The notes beneath the pieces are model-generated. The model did no database searches. It was not told the origin of the DNA and saw only the letters and a list, made by a program, of their open reading frames with translations. 64,000 nt of DNA from an uncultured Litoreibacter sp. (lineage in GTDB: Bacteria > Pseudomonadota > Alphaproteobacteria > Rhodobacterales > Rhodobacteraceae): contig CALHHY010000115.1 of assembly GCA_938030665.1 (NCBI GenBank), positions 1-64,000 of the forward strand. Reading direction: 5' to 3'. This document shows positions 37,811 to 45,681 of the stretch, one piece after another (position 1 is the first letter of the stretch; each line of letters opens with the position of its first letter). The position numbers and the translations under genes were made by a program.

Positions 37811-38382
37811 GACACGGCCTCCGGCTTGACGATCTGGCCGGGCCGGCGAATAAGCGGCTCCACCCGTTGCACCATCTGCCCGTCAATCATGACAGAGCGC
37901 ATTTTGTACATAACCGACGGCACGTACCGGCCGCCCAGATTCCCCCAAAGCTGGCCAAGCTCTTCTGAGCGGAGGTTCGATATCTCCAGCGCCAGCTGGC
38001 TCAGCCCATCGGCCATGTCCGGGGTGTTTTGCGGGGTAAAGACCGGGTTGCTTTGGAAAAACATCATCGCGGCGGAGACCAGCTTGAGCCCTTCGGAGTA
38101 GATGTCGGCATCATGGCCGGACGCAAGCATGAGGTAGATATCAAGATGCACCGGCTCCGCCTGAACAACCTGGCGGGAGGTGCCGGATGTCCGGCCCCGC
38201 GGCACAGCGTCCTCCGCAATATTGACCAGAAACAGCACCAGCCTGTTGCGGGCCTCAGCCGCGGGCTTGCCTTCCTCATCCAGCAGCGGCGACAAGGCGA
38301 CAAGGCTGTCGCCCGTGCCGAACTTGGCTTTCAAATGGTCATCAAGCCGGCGCCGGACCAATTCAAGCGCCACATCAATCAC
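37807..38382 (-). CDS. DUF4255 / Pvc16 N-terminal-like protein (sheath/tube terminator, Afp16-like)
   Basis: MIDVALELVRRRLDDHL...LVLFLVNIAEDAVPRG...PVHLDIYLMLASGHDADIYSEGLKLVSAAMMFFQSNPVF. Confidence 0.9.
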   Translation of the reverse strand: MIDVALELVRRRLDDHLKAKFGTGDSLVALSPLLDEEGKPAAEARNRLVLFLVNIAEDAVPRGRTSGTSRQVVQAEPVHLDIYLMLASGHDADIYSEGLKLVSAAMMFFQSNPVFTPQNTPDMADGLSQLALEISNLRSEELGQLWGNLGGRYVPSVMYKMRSVMIDGQMVQRVEPLIRRPGQIVKPEAVS

Positions 38383-38527
38383 AATGAATCTCGTTTCGAA
38401 TGAGATATTTCATCCTTAAAATCCCCCACCCGGACGCGGCCGGGCTGGCCCAGAATACAGCGGGCAGGTACATCCTATGACATAAGCTCCGTCCCACAAT
38501 GGTGTTAAACCTCACCTCTCACCCTCC

Positions 38528-39166
38528 CTACTCTGCCGCCAGGCCGTCGGGCCGTGCCCGCAGCCCAAGCACCAGTTTCAAAACACCCGTCACAGCAAGC
38601 CCGGTTGCCAGGAACCAAAGCGACACGTAGCCATAGGTCATCAGCAGGAAGCCGGCGTCATCACTGCGCGCGATCACAGTATTGGCGCGGCCCACGATCT
38701 CGTCCGCGCCGATCACGGACGCCGTGGCCGACGCCATGATGATGATCAGGAAATACTGCACCCAGGCGACCCAGAACGTCTCCCCCGCGCCGCTGATCCG
38801 CGCGCGATATTGCGTGAAATAAGCCAACGTCTGGTCTGAGGCGAAGCCGATCACCGGGAAGGTCAGCGCAACCGTCGCCTTGAACCACAGCGGCACCTTC
38901 AGGATGGTGCCATCCAGCCAGGTGACCTCGTTGGGGATCATGAACGCCATGTAGAAAAGCAGCACAAAGCTGGGCACGTTGCGGCAGATGCTGGTCAGAA
39001 ACTCCGCACCCGCACGGATCAACCCGCTATAGCCCGCCCGCACGCAGCCCAGCAGGCCGCCGATAAGGGTGCCCAACAGCATCGAGAAGGCCGAAATCAT
39101 CAGATTGCCCTGATAGCCTTCGGCGAAGTTTGCCGTCTCCTGCCACAAGATCTCTATCCCGGTCAT
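38528..39166 (-). CDS. Amino-acid-type ABC transporter permease
   Basis: Start at MTGIEILWQETANFAEG; ISAFSMLLGTLIGGLLGCVRAGYSGLIRAGAEFLTSICRNVPSFVLLFY, HisM/GlnP-type permease. Confidence 0.8.
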   Translation of the reverse strand: MTGIEILWQETANFAEGYQGNLMISAFSMLLGTLIGGLLGCVRAGYSGLIRAGAEFLTSICRNVPSFVLLFYMAFMIPNEVTWLDGTILKVPLWFKATVALTFPVIGFASDQTLAYFTQYRARISGAGETFWVAWVQYFLIIIMASATASVIGADEIVGRANTVIARSDDAGFLLMTYGYVSLWFLATGLAVTGVLKLVLGLRARPDGLAAE

Positions 39167-40803
39167 GCGCGCACCACCCATCCGCGCGCGCGGCGCAACA
39201 GCCAAAGGACCAGCGTGACCAGCAGGAAGTAGAAGACCAAAAGCCCGTTCATCAGCGTCGTCGCGTCGCCGCCATCAGCCACGGTCAGGTTCACGCTTGA
39301 GACGAGCTCCGCCACCGCGATGGTGCTGGCCATACCGGCTGCCTTGACGATATTGACGCAGGCCGCCACCAGCCCGTCAAAACTGCGGGCAACCGCGCCG
39401 GGCAGAAGGGCCAAAGCGGCCTCATTTGGGCGGGCGTCGCGTTCCTGCGCCAGTCCATGGGTCAGCATCACCGCGCAGGACGCGCCCGCGTAGAGCGAAA
39501 AGATCACACAGGCGATGACGAAACCACCCGGTGCCAGTTCCGGCGAGGCGAGGAACAACCCGCCCAACCCAAAGAACACGATATACAGCTGCAGGATCGG
39601 CGGGGTCATCCGCGCCACGGTGACCAGGACCCGTTGCGGCAGAAGCAACACCTGGCCCAGAAGGCCCCATTTCCGCAGCCCGGCCTCCATCAGGGCGAAG
39701 ACCGTTCCGACAACCAGCGCCCCAATGATGGCGATGCCGCTAAGCGCCAGGGTCAGCCCAAGCCCTTTCAGCAGCCGGTTGCGGTCGTAATCCGCTGTCA
39801 GCACACCTAGGTCGATGCCCGTAGACCCTTTCAGATGAGCCGCCCATCCCGTCAGTTCAGCATCATCGCTGCTGCTGTAGGGGTCCATATCGACGCAGAT
39901 CGCGGCCCGCTCGCCCGTTTCAGGGTCACGCGCACAGACGGGTTGGCCATCTACGTTGCGCGACCAGAGCGCATGCAGATCCTTTATGAAGTCGGTTTGG
40001 TCAATCTCCCAATGGGTTTGGCGTTCAAGGATGCGGCCGCTCGCGTGCCACTCCCCCACCATGTCGGAGACGAAGCGCCCGAGGCTGCGACCCCCCTCTC
40101 CCTTGGGGACAATGATGGCCCATGGGATTTCGATGATCGGCTTGACCAGCACGTCGAACCGGTCGCTTGGGTTGTCGCGCCGGTAGCGCTCCAGCGCGGT
40201 ATCATCAAAGGCCCAGCCGTCGCAGCGTTGGTAGTTCAGCGCCAAAAGCGCCTCCCGCCGGCCGGAGAAATATTTGCCGTTGATCCCCCGCAGCTCCTCC
40301 AACTCACGGTTGTAATAGGCGCTGCGGTTCAGACATATCGGGACGCCCTCAAGGTCGGGCCAATCCTCCACATCAAGCGAGGTGCGGCCATAGACCACCA
40401 CGCCGCTGGAATAGTAATTCGGCTGGATCAGGTCGGCCTGCGCGCGGCGTTCGCGGGTGTCCCCGGTTGTCGCAATGACGACGTCGACGCGCTTTTGATT
40501 GACCCGGTCGATGCGGTTGCTGGCGCTCACCCCCACCACGTTCAGCCGCACACCCAGCCGGTCGGCGAGGTCTTGGGCAAGATCAATCTCCAACCCCTCG
40601 ATGCGGCCATCGGCGCGGCGCACGCCCCATGGCTCGTAATCGGTTTTGACGCCTACGGTCAGCTCACCCCGGCTGAGGATGGTAGCCAGATGCCCATCGG
40701 GACGCGCGGGCGGCTCAGCGATGAGCGCCGGGTGGACAGGTTTCAGCTGCGCCGTGGCTGCACTGGCCACTAGCATTGCGCAGAGGGTCAAAATCCACCT
40801 CAT
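39163..40803 (-). CDS. Substrate-binding protein (SBP_bac_3) fused to ABC permease domain
   Basis: Start MRWILTLCAMLVASAATAQ; ELTVGVKTDYEPWGVRRADGRIEGLEIDLAQDLADRLGV then LLKGLGLTLALSGIAIIGALVVGTVFALM permease. Confidence 0.85.
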   Translation of the reverse strand: MRWILTLCAMLVASAATAQLKPVHPALIAEPPARPDGHLATILSRGELTVGVKTDYEPWGVRRADGRIEGLEIDLAQDLADRLGVRLNVVGVSASNRIDRVNQKRVDVVIATTGDTRERRAQADLIQPNYYSSGVVVYGRTSLDVEDWPDLEGVPICLNRSAYYNRELEELRGINGKYFSGRREALLALNYQRCDGWAFDDTALERYRRDNPSDRFDVLVKPIIEIPWAIIVPKGEGGRSLGRFVSDMVGEWHASGRILERQTHWEIDQTDFIKDLHALWSRNVDGQPVCARDPETGERAAICVDMDPYSSSDDAELTGWAAHLKGSTGIDLGVLTADYDRNRLLKGLGLTLALSGIAIIGALVVGTVFALMEAGLRKWGLLGQVLLLPQRVLVTVARMTPPILQLYIVFFGLGGLFLASPELAPGGFVIACVIFSLYAGASCAVMLTHGLAQERDARPNEAALALLPGAVARSFDGLVAACVNIVKAAGMASTIAVAELVSSVNLTVADGGDATTLMNGLLVFYFLLVTLVLWLLRRARGWVVRA

Positions 40804-41576
40804 CGCGACACCTCCGCATAGATGCCGTAACCCCAACGGGCTGGGCAAAGCGGGGTCAGCACCGCATCAAGCGCGCGCGCCCACGGTTTGGTCAGCAGCC
40901 AGTTTTCCGAAAACACGCTTTCCGCCCCGATTTTGCACAAGGTGAGGCCCGCATCGGAAAGCTCCTGTGTCAGCCGCGCGGGGGTGTAAAGCTGGTAGGC
41001 AAAAGCCACCTGCTGCCCGTTCATCTCGCGGGTATAACTGATCCGCCCGGCATCACCGCGGCGTTGTTCAGCCTTGAACCGGCGGGCCGCGTTCGGGACC
41101 GAGATCAGCAACCGGCCCGCGCCGGGTTTCAGCGTTCGGGCAATCTGTTCCAACGCACGGTGGCGGGCAGCGGGATCGGTGATATGGGCGAGCACTCCGA
41201 AAAGGCACAGCACCACATCGGCCTGCCCTTCGCGCGCGACGTAGCGCTCCAACAAAGCTGGGTCCGGGCCCAGAATGGCAAGCTCCTCCCAATCCTGCGC
41301 TTGCGCGGCGAGCAGACCCAGGGCCTCCGCGCTGATGTCGAAACCGGCAGCGCTACCGACATAAGGGCGCAAGGCCAGCAAGTAGCGGCCGGAACCGCAG
41401 CCATAGTCCACCAGCCGCGTTTGCGGGGTGACATGGTCAAGGATGCGCCGCCAGACGGTCGGGTTGGGGCCAGGGTAGCGCTGGTCATAATGACCGCTGC
41501 TGTAATAGGTCGCATAGGCGTGGCGGATCGCTTCCGCCGGTTGGCCTGCGCCGCTATGATGCCCCATGCCCCCCAT
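40800..41576 (-). CDS. Class I SAM-dependent methyltransferase
   Basis: TRLVDYGCGSGRYLLALRPYVGSAAGFDIS motif I; DVVLCLFGVLAHI. Confidence 0.85.
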   Translation of the reverse strand: MGGMGHHSGAGQPAEAIRHAYATYYSSGHYDQRYPGPNPTVWRRILDHVTPQTRLVDYGCGSGRYLLALRPYVGSAAGFDISAEALGLLAAQAQDWEELAILGPDPALLERYVAREGQADVVLCLFGVLAHITDPAARHRALEQIARTLKPGAGRLLISVPNAARRFKAEQRRGDAGRISYTREMNGQQVAFAYQLYTPARLTQELSDAGLTLCKIGAESVFSENWLLTKPWARALDAVLTPLCPARWGYGIYAEVSR

Positions 41577-42907
41577 CAGTTCGGCGACACCGTGCCGTCG
41601 CCCAGATGGCGGGTCACCACGCTGCGCCAGGAGACGTCCCGCATCTGCGCAATCAGGGCGCTGTCGATGGAGCGGCGCACCCCCTCCGAACCGGGGCGGC
41701 GCATGATGGCCCAGCCATAGGGTTCATTGCGGTAGACGGTGCGCTGCACGCTGACCGCGTTTTGATGTGGTCCGTTGCGCGCCTCGTAGCTGAGCGCGAT
41801 CCAGTCGCCCAGCACCGCGTCCACCTGCTTTTGTGCCAGCAGCTTTACCGCGTCAGGCCAGCTGCGGGTCAGCACCACCGCGCCGGCAAGCCCTGTCTCC
41901 TCCGACATCTCCGAGGGGCCAGTAATTGGCGTGTTCTCGGCGCAGGCCAGCCAATCCAGCCGCGTCTTCAAAACCGGGCGCAACGGGTCATCCTGCGCCA
42001 TTCTGCGGCCCAGAGCCTGATATTGTTCAAACAGATATTCCTGCGAGGTGGAGCATTTCAGCGTCGCAATCCGCATCGTCGTGAACTGCGCGGGGCTGAC
42101 ATCTGACCCTTCGCCTACGGAGCCCACGAAAGCGGTCGTCAGGATCCCCAAGATCGTGGCGGACAGGGCGGTGCCGACAATCGCCATGAAGATTTCCAAC
42201 AGCTTTGCTATCGGGGTGGTGTAGCTGTCGCCCACCCCCTTGAGCCCGATGGTGCGCACCACGGCTTCTAGCAGGTGTTTTATCCCCAGAAAGCCTGCCG
42301 GGTCGTCAGACATCAGCAACCGCCGTACCAGATAGGCCATCATCAGATTGAACCCCAGAAACAGCACGATGGCCTGTGCGACCGTGGGCTGGAACAGCGT
42401 CTCGACGACCGTGCCGGCGGCATGCTCGAAATCAATCGCGTCCGATTGCGGCAGTGCCAGCGCAATCCCGGAGGACAGGTATTGCTGCGAAAAGTCGTAT
42501 TCCCGCATCCGGTCCGCCGTGATCGTCAGAGGCGAGATCACGATATCGGCCAACCCTGCCCGCATCGCGGCTTCCTGCGCGTCGATTGTGTCGCAATCCA
42601 TGAAGGCGATCGACAGTCGCCGCGCCGCGCGGTCGGTCTCGCTCATCTGCCGCAGCTCTTCAGTGGTTGGCGCAGGCTGGGAGGGGTCGAAAAGCGTTTC
42701 CGACACCCGTTGCCAGATGTCGATGGCCAGGCCCTTTCGCGCGCCATCCTTGTCCACATAGGTGAAGGGCTTGGCGTCGCGCACGGCAACGGTAAGGTCC
42801 GCACGGATATCCGGGCCCTGACACTCTGCCCACGCAGGTGCAGCACATAAAATAGCTAACAAAGACGCCCCAATGGCACGCCTTAAGAGCCGACAGAATC
42901 GGTGCAA
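41576..42907 (-). CDS. Substrate-binding domain interrupted by a two-TM pore module, GluR0-like ligand-gated ion channel
   Basis: SBP_bac_3 lobes flanking VAQAIVLFLGFNLMMAYLVRRLL (TM), VVRTIGLKGVGDSYTTP (pore-loop-like), LLEIFMAIVGTALSATILGILTTAFV (TM). Confidence 0.75.
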   Translation of the reverse strand: MHRFCRLLRRAIGASLLAILCAAPAWAECQGPDIRADLTVAVRDAKPFTYVDKDGARKGLAIDIWQRVSETLFDPSQPAPTTEELRQMSETDRAARRLSIAFMDCDTIDAQEAAMRAGLADIVISPLTITADRMREYDFSQQYLSSGIALALPQSDAIDFEHAAGTVVETLFQPTVAQAIVLFLGFNLMMAYLVRRLLMSDDPAGFLGIKHLLEAVVRTIGLKGVGDSYTTPIAKLLEIFMAIVGTALSATILGILTTAFVGSVGEGSDVSPAQFTTMRIATLKCSTSQEYLFEQYQALGRRMAQDDPLRPVLKTRLDWLACAENTPITGPSEMSEETGLAGAVVLTRSWPDAVKLLAQKQVDAVLGDWIALSYEARNGPHQNAVSVQRTVYRNEPYGWAIMRRPGSEGVRRSIDSALIAQMRDVSWRSVVTRHLGDGTVSPN

Positions 42908-43132
42908 AACCTAAGTCCCTCAAACAATCAGGCGCCGGAAAACAACTTCGTGAACAACTTATGACGCCCTACTTGACCCTAGGTAAATCTAGCCCAACCA
43001 AGCAAGCGAAAAGTTGTCAACGACGCGCGGGGCCCACGATCCGGGGACGGAGATTTTCGTAGCCTCATCGCCAGCACCGCGTTACAAAAGCGCAGATCTC
43101 TATTCGAGATCAGGCCGTTGACGGGAGGGGGC

Positions 43133-43987
43133 ATGGAAATACTCGTATCGGTCGTGCTGCCTCTGGGGCTGGCGTTCATCATGTTCAGCCTCGGCGTCGG
43201 GCTGACCCCGGCGGATTTCTGGCGGGTGGGCCAGCGCCCTCTGGCCTTTGGAATCGGCGCGGTCAGCCAGGTTTTGCTGCTGCCGGTTGTCGTCTTGGCC
43301 CTAACGCTTCTGTTCGGGCTTACGGGCGAGCTGGCGGTTGGCATGATGATCCTCGCGGCCTGCCCCGGCGGGGTTACAAGCAACATCCTGTCCCGCCTTG
43401 CCAAGGGTGATGTGGCGCTTTCGGTCTCGCTGACCGCGGTGATCAGCCTGCTCAGCGTGGTTACCGTGCCGCTGATCCTCAGCTTTGCGATGGACCGTTT
43501 CATGGGGGCCGGCGCCCCGCCGGTGAATATCACGCGCACGGCCGTCACCATGTTCCTGCTGACGGTGGTTCCAATCCTCGTCGGCCTTGGCCTGCGCGCG
43601 GCCTTTCCGCAGAAGATGACTGCCGCGGAGCCAATCCTGGTGCGCCTGGCCACCGCGCTTTTCGTCATCATCATCGTGGCCGCGTTGGCCGCCAACCTTG
43701 ACCTATTCGTGGCAAACCTTTCCGTGCTCGGCCCCGCGCTTGTCAGCATGGTCGTGATCCTCGTGGCCACTGGCTACGCGGTGCCGCGCCTGTTGGGCCG
43801 CAGCCGGACGGAGGCCAAGACGATCTCCGTCGAGACGGGGGTGCAAAACGGCACGCTTGGCATTGCCATCGCCGCGATCATCGTGGGCGACAGCCTGAAC
43901 GCCTATGCGGTGCCATCCGCGATCTATGGCGTGATCATGTATCTGACAATCCTGCCCGTTTTCTTCATCTACCGGCGGATGGAGTAG
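43133..43987 (+). CDS. Bile acid:sodium symporter family protein
   Basis: MEILVSVVLPLGLAFIMFSLGVGLTPADFWRV; ACPGGVTSNILSRLAKGDVALSVSLTA; start chosen at MEILVSV. Confidence 0.88.
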   Translation: MEILVSVVLPLGLAFIMFSLGVGLTPADFWRVGQRPLAFGIGAVSQVLLLPVVVLALTLLFGLTGELAVGMMILAACPGGVTSNILSRLAKGDVALSVSLTAVISLLSVVTVPLILSFAMDRFMGAGAPPVNITRTAVTMFLLTVVPILVGLGLRAAFPQKMTAAEPILVRLATALFVIIIVAALAANLDLFVANLSVLGPALVSMVVILVATGYAVPRLLGRSRTEAKTISVETGVQNGTLGIAIAAIIVGDSLNAYAVPSAIYGVIMYLTILPVFFIYRRME

Positions 43988-44000
43988 TAGGGGCGGCCGG

Positions 44001-45653
44001 GTGGAACAATCAGACGTCATCATTGTCGGCGCGGGGCTGGCCGGGCTGGTCGCCGCCGCCGAGCTTGCGGATCGCGGCAAGCAGGTCACCATTATTGATC
44101 AGGAGCCGGAGGGGTTTCTGGGCGGGCAGGCCTTCTGGTCTCTTGGCGGGCTTTGCCTGATCGACACGCCCGAGCAACGCCGCATGGGCATCCGCGACAG
44201 CCGCGACCTCGCCTTGCAGGATTGGATGGGCGCGGCCCAGTTTGACCGACCCGAGGACACGTGGCCCCGCAGATGGGCAGAGGCCTATGTCGATTTCGCC
44301 GCCGGCGAGATGCGGCCTTGGCTGCACGGCATGGGGATGCGGTGGTTTCCCATTGTGGGGTGGGCGGAACGGGGCGGCGGCTTCGCCTCTGGCCATGGCA
44401 ACTCCGTGCCACGGTTCCACCTGACCTGGGGCGTGGGTCCCGGCACGCAAGAGCCGTTCGAGCGGCGCGTCAGGGCGCATGAAGACGCGGGGCGCATTAC
44501 ACTGAAGTTCCGGCATCGCTGCTCCCACATCATCATGGAAAACGGCGCGGCCAAAGGCGTCGGGGGGGAGGTTCTGGCCCCCGACAACGCGCTACGCGGG
44601 CAAAAGACCAACCGCGACATAGCGGGCGAATTTGAGCTGCGCGCGCCTTCGGTCCTCGTCACCTCAGGCGGGATTGGCGGCGATTTCGACCTGATCCGCA
44701 AGGCGTGGCCGACCGACCGGCTGGGACCCGCGCCTGCCAATATGATCGCGGGCGTCCCGGCCCATGTCGATGGCCGGATGGTGGGTATCAGCCAGCAGGC
44801 GGGCGGGCATCTGATCAATAATGACCGGATGTGGCATTACACCGAAGGCGTAAAGAACTGGGACCCGATCTGGCCCAACCACGGCATCCGCATCCTGCCA
44901 GGCCCGTCGTCCCTGTGGTTCGACGCGCGGGGCAACCGGTTCAAGCCCCCGGCGCTGCCTGGATTTGACAGCCTTGGCACCTTGAAGGCGATCCTGGACA
45001 CCGGGTTCGACTATTCATGGTTCATCACCACGCAAAAGATCATCAAGAAGGAGTTCGCACTTTCCGGGTCGGAGCAGAACCCAGATTTCGAGCAGAAATC
45101 TTGGAAAGAGGTGTTGAAGCAGCGCATCTTCAACAAGGCCGCCACCCCCGCTGTGGAGGCCTTCAAGGAACATGGCGAGGATTTCGTCACCGCCACCAGC
45201 TTACCTGAGCTCGTCGCCAAAATGAACGCGTTGCAGGGCAACGACCTACTGCCGCTGGACCGGATTGAGGCAGAGATCAAAGCCCGCGACGCGCAATGCG
45301 ACAACCCGTTTACCAAGGACGCACAAATGATGGCGATTCATGCGGCGCGCAAATATCGCGGCGACAGGTTCCAGCGCACGGCCAAGCCGCACCGGATCCT
45401 TGACCCCGACAATGGGCCGCTGATCGGCGTGCGGCTGAACATCATCACCAGAAAGACGCTCGGCGGGCTCAAAACCGACCTGAATAGCCAAATGCTAACC
45501 GCTGAAGGCCCACCTATCCCCGGCCTGTTTGCCGCAGGCGAGGTCGCGGGGTTCGGCGGCGGGGGCTATCACGGCTATAACGCGCTGGAAGGCACGTTTC
45601 TGGGTGGTTGCATCTTCTCAGGCCGGCAGGCCGGGCGGGCGGATACGATCTGA
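44001..45653 (+). CDS. FAD-binding dehydrogenase (fumarate reductase/KstD-like)
   Basis: VIIVGAGLAGLVAAAELADRGKQVTIIDQE; C-terminal GLFAAGEVAGFGGGGYHGYNALEGTFLGGCIFSGRQAG. Confidence 0.88.
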   Translation: MEQSDVIIVGAGLAGLVAAAELADRGKQVTIIDQEPEGFLGGQAFWSLGGLCLIDTPEQRRMGIRDSRDLALQDWMGAAQFDRPEDTWPRRWAEAYVDFAAGEMRPWLHGMGMRWFPIVGWAERGGGFASGHGNSVPRFHLTWGVGPGTQEPFERRVRAHEDAGRITLKFRHRCSHIIMENGAAKGVGGEVLAPDNALRGQKTNRDIAGEFELRAPSVLVTSGGIGGDFDLIRKAWPTDRLGPAPANMIAGVPAHVDGRMVGISQQAGGHLINNDRMWHYTEGVKNWDPIWPNHGIRILPGPSSLWFDARGNRFKPPALPGFDSLGTLKAILDTGFDYSWFITTQKIIKKEFALSGSEQNPDFEQKSWKEVLKQRIFNKAATPAVEAFKEHGEDFVTATSLPELVAKMNALQGNDLLPLDRIEAEIKARDAQCDNPFTKDAQMMAIHAARKYRGDRFQRTAKPHRILDPDNGPLIGVRLNIITRKTLGGLKTDLNSQMLTAEGPPIPGLFAAGEVAGFGGGGYHGYNALEGTFLGGCIFSGRQAGRADTI

Positions 45654-45681
45654 CCCCACCCGCCGCGCCATATACTATGCG

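Noticed and set aside
14162-38382. Prophage or R-type tailocin interpretation
   Set aside because: No capsid, portal, terminase, integrase, holin or lysis genes; DUF4255, DUF5908, LysM hub, Afp11/12-type baseplate and AAA+ ATPase point to an eCIS-type system.
14162-38382. Canonical type VI secretion system
   Set aside because: No TssJLM membrane complex, TssK, TssB/C split sheath or ClpV seen; single fused sheath protein instead.
42979-43770. 263-aa minus-strand ORF
   Set aside because: Antisense to the bile acid:sodium symporter gene; Thr/Arg/Ser-rich shadow composition.
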